NCBI GenBank assembly: GCA_902812875.1
Contig: CADDZV010000011.1
Span: 1-36,278 of the forward strand
Source of the DNA: Clostridiales bacterium
Lineage (GTDB): Bacteria > Bacillota > Sulfobacillia > CADDZV01
DNA: 36,278 bases
Reading direction: 5' to 3'
The notes under the pieces are model-generated. The model saw only the letters and a list, made by a program, of their open reading frames with translations, had not been told where the DNA came from and did no database searches. Of this stretch, positions 22,828 to 31,846 are shown piece after piece. Positions within the stretch are counted from its first letter, which is position 1. Every line of letters starts with the position of its first letter. A program made the position numbers and the translations under genes.

Positions 22828-23253
22828 TCAGGCAATCACTGCACTGTCGATATTGGTGAATACGCCCTCGCCGCGGCGGCCCGGAGTGACCACGGTCAGA
22901 ACCGTGCGGCTCGGCACATTGACTACCATGGCCAAGGAGCCCAGGAGCACGAGGGCATCGCGGCCGCCCCGCTCCCCCACCCGGTCGATGGCACTGCCGA
23001 GCCGCTCCATTTCGGGCCGGCCCAGCGTGACCCCGGCCGCAAGCATCCGCTGGCTCGCGTGCCCAGAGAACCGCACCGGGGCCGCCGTGTCGCCAGCGAG
23101 CTTTTCAGAGAGAAGCTCCCGGAAGCTTACGGTCGACCGCGTGTCCGCCGCGCCGTGCCCCGGCGCCGGTGTCGCGGGAAGGCTTTTGCCAGCCGGAGAC
23201 GGTGCACCGCCGGGCGGAATCGGACCACTGCGAAAATCGATTCCGCCAGTCAC
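22828..23253 (-). CDS. Flagellar operon protein, TIGR02530 family
   Basis: A 141-residue protein of the conserved family found between flgD and flgE in Firmicutes and relatives (TIGR02530). The family pattern is visible from about residue 60: VRFSGHASQRMLAAG, LGSAIDRVGERGGRDALVLLG, AMVVNVPSRTVLTVV and the closing VFTNIDSAVI. The N-terminal 45 residues are Pro/Gly-rich and variable. Its function is not well defined; the gene is always linked to hook assembly genes. The GTG start forms a GTGA overlap with the flgD stop. Confidence 0.9.
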   Translation of the reverse strand: MTGGIDFRSGPIPPGGAPSPAGKSLPATPAPGHGAADTRSTVSFRELLSEKLAGDTAAPVRFSGHASQRMLAAGVTLGRPEMERLGSAIDRVGERGGRDALVLLGSLAMVVNVPSRTVLTVVTPGRRGEGVFTNIDSAVIA

Positions 23254-23729
23254 GGCGTCGTCACCCCGGTGCTTCCCGCCGCGGCGTCACCCGCCGAGCT
23301 CACAAGCCCAATCCAGTCCGGGTCAACCTCGGTGTTGCCGATCTTCAGCTTGACGCTGCCGCCCGTGCCGATCTCCAGTGCCGTAACGGTCCCGCTGAAC
23401 GCCTGTCCGTCCGGCGTCTGACCAGAGACGTTCTGTCCGATCAGGTTGACCAGGTGTGTCCAGGGAAACACCCCCTGGGTGAGCGAGGCCAACTCCTGTT
23501 TGAGGTCGTCCCGCAGTCCCTGGATCTGTTCCAGGACACTGAACTGGGCGAGCTGGGCGACGAACTGTGTCCCATCCATGGGCTCAAGCGGGTTCTGGGC
23601 ACCGAGTTCGGCGACCAAAAGCCGCAGAAACTCGTCCTTCTGGACCTCCGCCTGGTCCTGCCGCGTCACGGCGGCTGTCGTCCCGGATGTGCTGGTGCTT
23701 GTGACACCGCTTACGCTTGTATCGCTCAT
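23250..23729 (-). CDS. flgD: Hook assembly scaffold FlgD
   Basis: A 159-residue short-form FlgD. The N-terminal signature KDEFLRLLVAELGAQNPLEP is at about 31-50, followed by MDGTQFVAQLAQFSVLEQI (PF03963). A small C-terminal beta domain (GQNVSGQTPDGQAFSGTVTAL) follows; the Tudor-like and Fn3 modules of the longer enteric FlgD are reduced. FlgD caps the growing hook. The ATG at 23729 has GGAGGTGAGG upstream and starts the conserved Ser/Thr-rich leader; an in-frame 32-codon extension into fliK is spurious. It lies 19 bp after fliK. Confidence 0.94.
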   Translation of the reverse strand: MSDTSVSGVTSTSTSGTTAAVTRQDQAEVQKDEFLRLLVAELGAQNPLEPMDGTQFVAQLAQFSVLEQIQGLRDDLKQELASLTQGVFPWTHLVNLIGQNVSGQTPDGQAFSGTVTALEIGTGGSVKLKIGNTEVDPDWIGLVSSAGDAAAGSTGVTTP

Positions 23730-23748
23730 GTCCTCACCTCCCTTGGAA

Positions 23749-25170
23749 CTAGCAAACGCAGTCAAGCCGGCTTTGGCTGGCCACCGGTGGCAGTAGAACG
23801 GCGCCGGCGGCCTCATGGCTTTCACTGGCGGGGGTCGACACCACCGGCCTTGCCACCGCCGGGACCTCGGACCACTGGGCCTGCGGATTTTGCCTGGATC
23901 CGAGGCCGACGCTCAGCTGTCCGAGGGTCAGGCCCTGGCGGGTGAACAGTTCTGCCAGTTCGCAGTGGTGCGCCACCACATCGTGCTGCCAGGCCGCACC
24001 TGGCACCTGCAGGTGGGCGGAGACATCGGAGCCGGACACCGTCAGGCGCACACTCACTTCCCCGAGGTGGTGCGGGTTGACCGTCACCTGGATGACCTGG
24101 TGCTCCCCGTTTACCTCGACGACACTCCGGCTCGCGATCTGCCGGTAGATATCGTCCACGAGCCTGGCGTTGGCCGCCGGCTGGGTAGTGGTGGCGGTCT
24201 CTGGCGCCGGCTCAGGCGAAGCCTGAGTATGGCCGTCGGCAACCTGGTGCGAGGCGAGCGTAGCGTCAAAGCTGACCGGTGCCGCAGCACGCGCGTGAGA
24301 GGCAGGCAGCAACGGCCGCTGTGCTCCGGCACCAGCGTGGAAGGTTTCGTCCTGCGCGTTCTCCCGGTGCCGCCCGCCAGCGGACGGGAAAGCCTCGGCC
24401 ACTGCCGGCGAAGGCGGAGCACTCTGGGCGGCACTGGCCGCTGGTGATGACTGTCCTTCCTGGACGTGATCTTTGGGCAGCGCGACTGGCGCGGTGGCGG
24501 CGGGATACGCCTGCGGCCGGACCGCCACCGGCTGCACCGGCGCCGGCGAGCCGGCACCGTTGTCGGTAACCGGCGTGGAAGGTTCCACCGCGGGCTTTTC
24601 CAGGGGCTTCTCGGCCGGCAAATCCGTCACTGCCGCGGCGGCCACATCAAGGCCTTCCGCGGTGACAGCAGGCTTGGATGCAGCCGGTGCGAAAGCACCC
24701 GGGCCGGATGCGGTATTTGTCTCGTCCGGGGCGGAAGCTGCCACCAGAGCCACTGCCGCCGGCAGGCCGTCCTGAGCAGCAAGCACCCTTCCGTTTCCGG
24801 TTGGCCGGGCAGGCACGGGACCCGTCGCTATGACCAAAGCTGGCAGCACCGTGGCCGTGGCCATTACGACCTTGACCGGCACCGCCTTGCCACGGGCCTT
24901 TTCTCCCTCTCGCGGGCTTGCACTGGGTTTCCCCTTTCCTGCCGGGGCGTGGCCAGAAGCCCCTTTCCCGGGCTCATTGGCGGCGGGCTTGCCGAGCTCG
25001 GCTTGCAGACTGTCCTGGAACGACCCGGCCGCGGTTGGGCTTGCTCCTGCCGGCGCCGCCGCTGCCGCGGGTGCCGCCGGTGAGGCCGTCGCCGCTTGAG
25101 CCGCCTGCCCCGGACCGGAAGCCGGTGCAGCGGCAGAAGCAGCCGGGGCCAACATCACAAATGCCATCAT
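23749..25170 (-). CDS. fliK: Hook-length control protein FliK
   Basis: A 473-residue protein, very rich in Ala, Pro and Gly up to about residue 330, as expected of the extended ruler part. The C-terminal Flg_hook domain (PF02120) is at about 340-430, with IQVTVNPHHLGEVSVRLTVS and LAELFTRQGLTLGQLSVGLG. FliK measures the hook during export and triggers the FlhB switch. Low conservation of the N-terminus is normal. Two ATG codons open the frame with GGGGGTGAG upstream. It sits between fliJ and flgD; the mgtE-like ylxF often found after fliJ is absent. Confidence 0.92.
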   Translation of the reverse strand: MMAFVMLAPAASAAAPASGPGQAAQAATASPAAPAAAAAPAGASPTAAGSFQDSLQAELGKPAANEPGKGASGHAPAGKGKPSASPREGEKARGKAVPVKVVMATATVLPALVIATGPVPARPTGNGRVLAAQDGLPAAVALVAASAPDETNTASGPGAFAPAASKPAVTAEGLDVAAAAVTDLPAEKPLEKPAVEPSTPVTDNGAGSPAPVQPVAVRPQAYPAATAPVALPKDHVQEGQSSPAASAAQSAPPSPAVAEAFPSAGGRHRENAQDETFHAGAGAQRPLLPASHARAAAPVSFDATLASHQVADGHTQASPEPAPETATTTQPAANARLVDDIYRQIASRSVVEVNGEHQVIQVTVNPHHLGEVSVRLTVSGSDVSAHLQVPGAAWQHDVVAHHCELAELFTRQGLTLGQLSVGLGSRQNPQAQWSEVPAVARPVVSTPASESHEAAGAVLLPPVASQSRLDCVC

Positions 25171-25216
25171 TTCTCACCCCCTTTCCGTGTGTATCCAGGT
25201 TATGGCAACGCCACCA

Positions 25217-25675
25217 TCAGCCCCGGGCCTCCCCAAGCGGATGGCGACGGACCTGGTGCAGAAGTTCATCGAGATTGCGGTCCTGCTCGCGGTTGGCGGC
25301 CTTCACCCACACCCGATAGCGCCGGGCCTCGAGTTTTTCGAGCGTCCTCCTGCCGCGGGCGGCCTGAATGAGATGCTCCCTTTGTTCCTGTTCGATCCGG
25401 CGGGCCTTTTGCCAGTCGGAAAGCTCCGCCAGCGATCGCTCGCGGGCCTTTGCCAGGTAACGGGTGGCCTGGATGGCCATCGCCACGTCCACCTCGCCGG
25501 CGCGGGCTGCGGCCGCTTCCCGGGCCGCCTCGCCCTCCTGGGCCACCGCCTCCTCCCACAGGCGGTAGCGCCGTTCCTGCTCCGCCTGGGCGTCGGCCAC
25601 GGCCTTTTTCCACAACTTCTCACGCTGCCCGGCCAGGTTGAGCACCCGTTCCAGCCGGAACGAAAAAGCCTTCAT
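25217..25675 (-). CDS. fliJ: Flagellar export protein FliJ
   Basis: A 152-residue, highly charged, coiled-coil protein (PF02050). The start MKAFSFRLERVLNLAGQRE is the family signature. FliJ is the central stalk in the FliI ATPase ring, like the gamma subunit of F1, and links it to FlhA. Heptad-like patterns run through almost the whole chain. It starts in an ATGA overlap with fliI and precedes fliK by 46 bp. Confidence 0.93.
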   Translation of the reverse strand: MKAFSFRLERVLNLAGQREKLWKKAVADAQAEQERRYRLWEEAVAQEGEAAREAAAARAGEVDVAMAIQATRYLAKARERSLAELSDWQKARRIEQEQREHLIQAARGRRTLEKLEARRYRVWVKAANREQDRNLDELLHQVRRHPLGEARG

Positions 25676-27015
25676 GCCACTTCCTCCTCGAACAGGGCTC
25701 GCAGCGAGGCGACGACCTGGTCAAACGGCACCTTTTCGTCCACCCGCTGCCGCAAAAACGCACGCACCTTGCCAATATGGGCACGGGCATAGTCGATCTC
25801 GGGGTTGGAGCCTTCGCTGTAGGCGCCGATGCTGATGAGGTCTTCCGCGTCCTTGTACGTCGCCAGCACCGACCGCAGCTTGCCCGCAGCGGCCAGGTGG
25901 CGCGGATCGGCGATATCCGGCAAAAGCCTGCTGACGCTTTGCACCACATCGATGGGCGGGTAGTGATTCTGGGCGGCCAGGTCGCGGGACAAAACGATGT
26001 GCCCGTCCAGGATGCCGCGGACGGCATCGCTGATCGGCTCGTTTGTATCGTCCCCTTCGACGAGCACGCTGTAGATGCCGGTGATGCTCCCGCGCTTGGC
26101 CGTGCCTGCCCGCTCGAGCACCCGCGGGAGGAGGGCGAACACGGACGGCGTGTAGCCGCGCGTGGCCGGCGGTTCGCCGATGGCAAGCCCTACCTCACGC
26201 TGGGCCATCGCGAAACGGGTCACCGAATCCATGATGAGAAGCACATCCTTGCCCTGATCGCGGAAATATTCCGCCACCGTGGTGGCCACCAGTGCCGCCT
26301 TGATACGCAGAAGTGCCGGTTGGTCGGAAGTCGCCACCACGACCACGGAGTGCGAAAGCCCTTCCCTTAGGTCCTTTTCCAGGAACTCGCGGACCTCGCG
26401 GCCCCGCTCGCCGACAAGGGCAATCACGTTCACGTCGGCCGCGGTGTAGCGGGCGATCATGCCCAAAAGGGTGCTCTTGCCAACCCCGCTCCCGGCAAAG
26501 ATCCCGAGGCGCTGGCCGCGGCCGCATGTGAGCACGCCGTCGATGGCCTTCACACCGGTCGGCAACGGTTCGTGTATGCGCCGGCGCTCCATCGCCACCG
26601 GGGGCGGCGCGTCCACCAGGCGCCACTCTTCCGGCTCGATGGCACCAAGGCCATCGGCCGGTGTACCCAAGGCCGTGATCACCCGCCCATGCAGGGCCGG
26701 CCCTACGCCCACGACGAAGGGCCGGTTGGTCGAGATCACCTCTGTACCGGGTCCCACCCCGCGCATGTCACCGAGCGGCATGAGAAGCACCGTCTGATCC
26801 TTGAAACCGACCACCTCCGCCCGGATGGGGGGCTCCGCCGGCTCGCCCGCGCGGCGGGGGTGGGGCAAGAGCAGGCACACGTCGCCGATGTTCGCCCGCG
26901 GGCCTTCCGATTCGATGGTCAGGCCAATCACGCGCCGCACCCGTCCCCGCAGGCTGAGGGTTTCCGCCGAGCGGGCCGCAGCGTGCCATTTCTCCCACGG
27001 CAGCGTCGAAAGCAC
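25672..27015 (-). CDS. fliI: Flagellum-specific ATPase FliI
   Basis: A 447-residue ATPase related to the F1 beta subunit. Walker A is AGSGVGKST (174-182), the catalytic Glu is in VGERGREV near 203, and Walker B is LLIMD (259-263) in DVLLIMDSVTRFAMAQRE. The C-terminal family segment SEGSNPEIDYA is present. FliI unfolds or releases export substrates at the base. The start is GTG with GGGGGAGGG 6 nt upstream, 2 bp after the fliH stop. fliJ overlaps its stop codon. Confidence 0.97.
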   Translation of the reverse strand: MLSTLPWEKWHAAARSAETLSLRGRVRRVIGLTIESEGPRANIGDVCLLLPHPRRAGEPAEPPIRAEVVGFKDQTVLLMPLGDMRGVGPGTEVISTNRPFVVGVGPALHGRVITALGTPADGLGAIEPEEWRLVDAPPPVAMERRRIHEPLPTGVKAIDGVLTCGRGQRLGIFAGSGVGKSTLLGMIARYTAADVNVIALVGERGREVREFLEKDLREGLSHSVVVVATSDQPALLRIKAALVATTVAEYFRDQGKDVLLIMDSVTRFAMAQREVGLAIGEPPATRGYTPSVFALLPRVLERAGTAKRGSITGIYSVLVEGDDTNEPISDAVRGILDGHIVLSRDLAAQNHYPPIDVVQSVSRLLPDIADPRHLAAAGKLRSVLATYKDAEDLISIGAYSEGSNPEIDYARAHIGKVRAFLRQRVDEKVPFDQVVASLRALFEEEVA

Positions 27016-27017
27016 GG

Positions 27018-27812
27018 CTAGCCCTCCCCCTTGCCCGCACGCTCGAGGGCCGTCCGGATATTGTCGAGCTGTATGGGCCAGCGACCGTCGGCCACGCCAC
27101 CTTGGCCTGAGACGACGGCACTGCCCTGTGGTATGGCCGGGTCGTCTTCCACCACAATCTCGCGCACCTGCGGTGCCGCGGCTTTCAGGGTGTCCATGGC
27201 GCCTTGCACGGCTCCCAGGTCGAGCGGGTTCACCCGCAGGACCGCCCGCTCCGACAGACCGCTGGCGACCAGAGCGTCCCTGGCGACCCGCACCACCACG
27301 TCCGGATCAACGGCCAAATGGGCGCGTACGAGCCGCTCGGCCACCGCCACCGCCAGGTTGATGATGTCCTTGGCTGCTTCTTCCACAATCTGCTGCCGGG
27401 TTTTTTCCGCTTCTTGCGTAGCCTTGGCCACGATCGCTTCGGCCTCCGCCCGCATGGCGGCAGCCTCGTCGCGGGCCTTGCGAATGAGCTCCTCCGCTTC
27501 CTGGCGGGCCTTTTCGCGGCCCTCCGCGAGCCCGGCTTCGTACCCGGCCTGGTGACCCTCGCGCCGGCCGATCTCACGCATCTCTGCCGCCTGCCGGGCG
27601 GCCTCCGCCAGTATGGCCTCGGCCTCCTGCTCGGCCGCCGCCAGGATCTCCTCCCCGCGCGAGATGTTAGCTGGCGGTGCAACCGCCGCCGCGGCCTCGG
27701 CCTTGACCGTGCCATTATGGTTTCCCGGGCTCTCCCCGGGCGGGCTCCACACCCGCGGACGGGCGTCCTGGAGCCCCAAAAGCTCGATGAGGTCCTCGAA
27801 CCGGTCAGACAA
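27018..27812 (-). CDS. fliH: Flagellar export regulator FliH
   Basis: A 264-residue protein. A long Ala/Glu-rich coiled coil (about 55-150, including EGHQAGYEAGLAEGREKARQ with GxxxG-type repeats) precedes a C-terminal V-ATPase-E-like domain (PF02108) with INLAVAVAERLVRAHL and GSAVVSGQGGVADGR. FliH binds and restrains FliI and anchors it to FliN. The start is taken as TTG at 27812 with GGGGAGG 9 nt upstream, inside the end of fliG; a TTG nine codons earlier lacks a spaced ribosome site. It overlaps fliG by 8 bp. Confidence 0.92.
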   Translation of the reverse strand: MSDRFEDLIELLGLQDARPRVWSPPGESPGNHNGTVKAEAAAAVAPPANISRGEEILAAAEQEAEAILAEAARQAAEMREIGRREGHQAGYEAGLAEGREKARQEAEELIRKARDEAAAMRAEAEAIVAKATQEAEKTRQQIVEEAAKDIINLAVAVAERLVRAHLAVDPDVVVRVARDALVASGLSERAVLRVNPLDLGAVQGAMDTLKAAAPQVREIVVEDDPAIPQGSAVVSGQGGVADGRWPIQLDNIRTALERAGKGEG

Positions 27813-28878
27813 CGATTTCGTCCTCCCCGCCGCGGGCAATGATGATCTCGCCCGCCTCCTCGAGCTGCCGGATCACCGCCACAATCCTCTGCTGGGCGTC
27901 TTCCACGTCCCGCAGGCGGACCGGCCCCATGTACTGCATGTCTTCCTGCAGGTTGTCGACCGCCCGTTTGGACATGTTCCGGAATATCTTTGCCTTCACC
28001 TCATCACTGGCCACCTTCAAGGCCAAGGCAAGGTCCTTGGACATGTCGACATCACGGAGAATACGCTGCACGGAGCGGTCGTCCAGCTGGACGATGTCCT
28101 CGAACACGAACATGCGCTTCTTGATCTCGTCCGCGAGTTCCGGCGAATGGACTTCCAAGGTCTCGATGATGCCTTTCTCCGTCGCGCGGTCGACGCGGTT
28201 TAACACTTCGACCACCGCTTCGACCCCGCCGGCGGTGGTGTAGTCCTGCCCGGCCATAGACGACAGTTTCCGCTCCAGTACGCGCTCGATTTCGTGCACC
28301 ATATCGGGCGACGTGCGGTCCATGAGGGCAAGCCGCTTGGCCACGTCCGCCTGCCGGTCCGGCGGCAACGCCGACAAGATGGCCGCCGCCTGGTCGGGCA
28401 GTAGGTATGCCATGATCAGGGCAATGGTCTGGGGGTGCTCATTCTGGATGAACGTGAGGATCTGGGCCGGGTCCATCTTGCGGGCAAACTCGAACGGCCG
28501 CACCTGCAGGGTGGCCGTAAGCTTTTGCAAGAGGTCGGTAGCCTTCTGGGCACCCATGGCCTTGTCGAGCATTTCCCGAGCGTAGTCGAGGCCACCATGG
28601 GCGAGGTATTCCTGGGCCACTGCGATCTGGTAGAACTCCTCGGTGACCTTCTCCTGGGTTTCTTGGCTGACCCGCCTCGTGTTGGCGATTTCGAGCGTGA
28701 TCTCCTCGATCATGTCCTCCGGCAAATGGCGCAGCACCTTGGCTGAGAGCTCTGCTCCCAGCGTGATCAACAGTACCGCCGCCTTCTGCCGTCCGACCCG
28801 GTGTCCGCCCCGGTCGCTGCGACGGGCGCTGGCCAGGTCATGGGACGATGGCATGGTCGCAGTGATTATGTCGGCCAT
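27805..28878 (-). CDS. fliG: Flagellar motor switch protein FliG
   Basis: A 357-residue FliG. The N domain (about 30-120, QKAAVLLITLGAELSAKVL) binds FliF. The middle domain has the EHPQ motif at 147-150. The C-terminal torque domain (about 220-345) contains FVFEDIVQLDDRSVQRILRD near 257-276 with the charged residues that face the stator. The first 28 residues are an extra basic, Ser-rich leader not seen in most FliG proteins, but the ATG has GGTGG 7 nt upstream. It follows fliF by 11 bp and overlaps fliH. Confidence 0.97.
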   Translation of the reverse strand: MADIITATMPSSHDLASARRSDRGGHRVGRQKAAVLLITLGAELSAKVLRHLPEDMIEEITLEIANTRRVSQETQEKVTEEFYQIAVAQEYLAHGGLDYAREMLDKAMGAQKATDLLQKLTATLQVRPFEFARKMDPAQILTFIQNEHPQTIALIMAYLLPDQAAAILSALPPDRQADVAKRLALMDRTSPDMVHEIERVLERKLSSMAGQDYTTAGGVEAVVEVLNRVDRATEKGIIETLEVHSPELADEIKKRMFVFEDIVQLDDRSVQRILRDVDMSKDLALALKVASDEVKAKIFRNMSKRAVDNLQEDMQYMGPVRLRDVEDAQQRIVAVIRQLEEAGEIIIARGGEDEIVV

Positions 28879-28889
28879 GTCTGCACCAC

Positions 28890-30470
28890 CTACTCCTCAT
28901 TCATCCACATGCGGATAAGCTGGGCTACCAGTTCCGGCTTCTGCTTGGCCAGCTGCTCAACGCTCTGGCGCATCCGGTCATGGTCCTGGTCGAGCTGGCC
29001 GAGGGCCAATCCTGGCAGCTCGACTGCGGCCTCAGCCGGTGGCGCGGTGCTGGGCGCCGTCCCGGGCTGCACCGCCGTCCCGGCCACCTCCTGCCGCGCC
29101 AGCCGGCGCCGCATCCACAGGAAAATGAGCACGCCGAGCGAAACCGCCAGCACGCCGGCCCCAATGTAGGTGTAAAGCCGCGACCGTGACTGGGCCTTGG
29201 CCTCCTGGTCAAGTTCCGACTTCAGAGCCTGGAGGAGGGACGTGTCGAAGGGAATGCCAGTCACCGAGATAACATCGTTTCGCGCGGCATCGTAGCCGAT
29301 CGCCGCCGAAACCAGCCCCTGCAGCGAGTTTTGCTCATCGGCGGTGAGCTGGCGGTTCACCACTACCGCCACGGACAGCCGCTTCACCGCCCCGGGGGCG
29401 ACCTCCAGGTGCTCATTCGTCTGGCTGATCTCGTAGTTGGTGGTGGTTTCCGTGTGGGTGTAATCAGACGTGCCGTTGGTGCCAGTAGTGGCATAGGTCG
29501 GCACACCGCTGCCGTTCGACGAGCTTCCCGGCACTCCCCCGGCGGCCGTCCCGGTGCCCTTGAAGGTGTCTTGCACCTGCTGGATGCTGCGGACGATCCC
29601 CTGGTTGTTGGTAGCAGGCTGGAACACGGTGGATTCCGTGACCTGTTTGTTGAAGTTCAGTTCGGCCTGCACCCGGACGACGCTGTTGCCGGGCCCGAGC
29701 ACCTGGTCGAGCAAGGACTGCAGGCTCGTCTGCAGGTGGGTCTCCACATCTTGTTGCAGGGCCAGCTGATCGCCAGCCGCTGCCAGCTGCTGGTCATCAC
29801 CGCTGAACCCCGACGAAAGTACGCGCCCGGTATCGTCGATGATCACCACGTTCTGGGGATCGAGCCCCTCGACACTGTGGGCGACGAGATTGACTATCCC
29901 GCGTACCTGCTGGGGATCCAGGGTTTCCCCGGGCTTGAGCTTCACCAGCACCGCCGCGGTGGCCGGCCGGGACTGCCCGACGAACACGCTGTCCTGCGGC
30001 AACACGATATGCACTCTGGCCGCCTCGACCTGCTCGATCTGCAGGATCGTGCGGGTCAGCTCACCCTGGAGGGCCTGGACGAGATTGACCTGCTGTTGGA
30101 AATCGGTGGTGCCGAGCTTTTGCGTATCGAAAAGTTCCAGCCCCACCACGCCGCCGCTTGGCAGACCGGCCGCCGCCATGTCAAGCCGCGTCTGGGCCAC
30201 CTGTGCGGACGGCACGAAGATACTGGTGCCGTCGGTGCTGAGTTTGTAGGGGATGTGCTCGTCTTGGAGCTTGGCCACGATAGCGGCCGCGTCTTTTTCT
30301 GTAAGGCCAGTAAAAAGAGGACTGTAGGAGGGTCTTGACCAGTAAACAGACGCCAATACGGCCACGCTCACCACCGCGGCCACAATGGCTACCAACGCCA
30401 GCCGCCTGGCCGGGCTTTGTTTCGTGAACGAAGAAACTATGTTAGCCAGATATGGCCGCAGGCCGCCCAC
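28890..30470 (-). CDS. fliF: Flagellar MS-ring protein FliF
   Basis: A 526-residue MS-ring protein (PF01514, PF08345). It has an N-terminal membrane segment (about 24-46), ring-building motifs SYSPLFTGLTEKDAAAIV and LDMAAAGLPSGG, a Thr/Gly-rich beta-collar region (about 280-350), a second membrane segment near 434-455 (TYIGAGVLAVSLGVLIFLW) and a short FliG-binding tail ending AQLIRMWMNEE. It is the base on which the C-ring and export gate assemble. The start is GTG with GGGGGGAGGG about 6 nt upstream. It lies 64 bp after fliE. Confidence 0.97.
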   Translation of the reverse strand: MGGLRPYLANIVSSFTKQSPARRLALVAIVAAVVSVAVLASVYWSRPSYSPLFTGLTEKDAAAIVAKLQDEHIPYKLSTDGTSIFVPSAQVAQTRLDMAAAGLPSGGVVGLELFDTQKLGTTDFQQQVNLVQALQGELTRTILQIEQVEAARVHIVLPQDSVFVGQSRPATAAVLVKLKPGETLDPQQVRGIVNLVAHSVEGLDPQNVVIIDDTGRVLSSGFSGDDQQLAAAGDQLALQQDVETHLQTSLQSLLDQVLGPGNSVVRVQAELNFNKQVTESTVFQPATNNQGIVRSIQQVQDTFKGTGTAAGGVPGSSSNGSGVPTYATTGTNGTSDYTHTETTTNYEISQTNEHLEVAPGAVKRLSVAVVVNRQLTADEQNSLQGLVSAAIGYDAARNDVISVTGIPFDTSLLQALKSELDQEAKAQSRSRLYTYIGAGVLAVSLGVLIFLWMRRRLARQEVAGTAVQPGTAPSTAPPAEAAVELPGLALGQLDQDHDRMRQSVEQLAKQKPELVAQLIRMWMNEE

Positions 30471-30534
30471 GTATGACCCTCCCCCCTGGGTCGATCAGGC
30501 CCGGTCCTCCCGCCGGGTATAAAACGCCGGTCGC

Positions 30535-30858
30535 CTACACCGGCATCCGCATGATCTCTTGATAAGCCTCCAGCACCTTGTTTCTCACCTGGACGGTCAG
30601 GTCAAGAGCCAAGCTCGCTTCTTCCTGGGCCAGCACAGCGTCGTGGAGGTCGTCCAGGTTGCCCTGGGCCACCTGCAGCGCCGCCTGGTTGGCCTGGTCC
30701 TGCTTGGCCTGCACCGCTGCCACCGCCCGCTCGAGCACCGTTGCGAAGCTGTCGGCTACAGAAGCCGGCCCTTTTTCCTGGCCGCTATGGACGCTTCCCT
30801 GCACCGGCTGGAAACCTACCGGCAGCACAAGCCGCAGTGGCGTGATCTGCATCGTCAT
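30535..30858 (-). CDS. fliE: Hook-basal body protein FliE
   Basis: A 107-residue protein (PF02049). The C-terminal two-thirds match the family: SFATVLERAVAAVQAKQDQAN, DDLHDAVLAQEEASLALDL and VRNKVLEAYQEIMRMPV. FliE links the MS-ring to the rod and is an early export substrate. AGGAGG lies 9 nt before the ATG; a second ATG two codons later is possible. It follows flgC by 13 bp. Confidence 0.95.
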   Translation of the reverse strand: MTMQITPLRLVLPVGFQPVQGSVHSGQEKGPASVADSFATVLERAVAAVQAKQDQANQAALQVAQGNLDDLHDAVLAQEEASLALDLTVQVRNKVLEAYQEIMRMPV

Positions 30859-30871
30859 CCCGGAAAACCTC

Positions 30872-31339
30872 CTAGATCCGGCCTAGCTCCAGGGCCTTTT
30901 CGGCCATGGCCTTGGTGGCGTTCAAAACGGTCACATTCGCCTCGTACGAACGGGTGGCCGACATGAGATCGACCATCTCGGTGACCAGGTCGACGTTGGG
31001 CATCAGCACGTACCCGTCCGGCCCGGCGTCCGGGTTCTGTGGGTCATAGCGCCGTTTGAACGGCGACGGGTCAGCAACGATCTGCTGCACGGCGACGCCC
31101 GTGCCCGGCGCCACCGGACGGGCCACCGACCCGGGCAGGCCGGCCAAGCTCGCCTGTAGTACCGCCCCGAATGTGTCCGCCTGCCGCGGGACGAACACCG
31201 CTACCTCGCGCCGGTAAGGGCCGCCTTGCGGCGTGCGGGTCGTGTTGATATTGGCGATGTTGTTCGCGATCAGGTCAAGCCGCAACCGCTGCGCAGTGAG
31301 TCCCGACGCGGATGCGTCCATGGCTGTGAAGCTCAGCAT
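30872..31339 (-). CDS. flgC: Flagellar proximal rod protein FlgC
   Basis: A 155-residue rod protein. N-terminus MLSFTAMDASASGLTAQRLRLD, then IANNIANINTTRTPQGGPYRR, and C-terminal MPNVDLVTEMVDLMSATRSYEANV, all standard for FlgC. The ATG at 31339 overlaps the flgB stop by one base (TGATG); an in-frame extension into flgB is not conserved. It forms the proximal rod with FlgB and FliE. Confidence 0.96.
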   Translation of the reverse strand: MLSFTAMDASASGLTAQRLRLDLIANNIANINTTRTPQGGPYRREVAVFVPRQADTFGAVLQASLAGLPGSVARPVAPGTGVAVQQIVADPSPFKRRYDPQNPDAGPDGYVLMPNVDLVTEMVDLMSATRSYEANVTVLNATKAMAEKALELGRI

Positions 31340-31761
31340 CAGCTCCGGCCCTCCTCGATCACCGTCCGCCACATGGCCAACCGCGACGCAAGTTGCGTGG
31401 CGAGGGCATTGTAGGCGATGGTGTTCTTGGCCAGTGCGGCCATCTCGGCGTCGACGTCGACCGTGTTCCCGTCGTTCCGCATGGCTCCGCCGGTGCTGGC
31501 GACCACACGCGGCTGCGGCAGGGCCTGGCTGGTGCCGACGCCCAGGTGACCGGGATTGGTCACGACCAGGGCCAGATGGGGCTGCGAGCCCCGGGACAGG
31601 GCGGCCTGCAGGGCGCCTTCGAAGTCGACCGTCTGGGCGACATAGCCGGGCGTGTCGGCATTGGCAATGTTGTTTGCGATCACAGACTGCCGGAGGCTGA
31701 CAGCATCCAGTGCCCGTCGCAGGATGGCATCCACACCGGTGTCAAACCACAAATCCGCCAT
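31339..31761 (-). CDS. flgB: Flagellar proximal rod protein FlgB
   Basis: A 140-residue rod protein, first gene of the long early operon. The N-terminal ALDAVSLRQSVIANNIANAD segment and TPGYVAQTVDFE are typical, as is the C-terminal VDVDAEMAALAKNTIAYNAL. AAGGAGG lies 9 nt before the ATG. Transcription must pass a c-di-GMP riboswitch and terminator (31798-31941) to reach it, so flgB and the 28 or so genes behind it are likely subject to that control. Confidence 0.96.
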   Translation of the reverse strand: MADLWFDTGVDAILRRALDAVSLRQSVIANNIANADTPGYVAQTVDFEGALQAALSRGSQPHLALVVTNPGHLGVGTSQALPQPRVVASTGGAMRNDGNTVDVDAEMAALAKNTIAYNALATQLASRLAMWRTVIEEGRS

Positions 31762-31797
31762 GGTTTTCTCCCTCCTTCACCCCGGTCCGCACCAACC

Positions 31798-31834
31798 AAA
31801 AAAGCCTGCTCGTGGCGGGCGCCAGAAGCAGGCT
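31798..31834 (-). terminator. Intrinsic terminator of the riboswitch expression platform
   Basis: On the minus strand AGCCTGCT (31827-31834) pairs with AGCAGGCT (31803-31810); the loop holds a further TGGC/GCCA stem, and the stem is followed at once by TTTTTT. It ends 36 nt before the flgB ATG. The segment just upstream, GCAGGGCT, can pair instead with the 5' arm (AGCCTGC), giving a candidate antiterminator. This is the expected layout of a transcriptional riboswitch. Confidence 0.9.
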
Positions 31835-31846
31835 ACACAAGCCCTG

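Noticed and set aside
22723-23421. Plus-strand open frame crossing the flgE-flgD interval
   Set aside because: It is opposite clearly conserved genes and has no ribosome site or family features.
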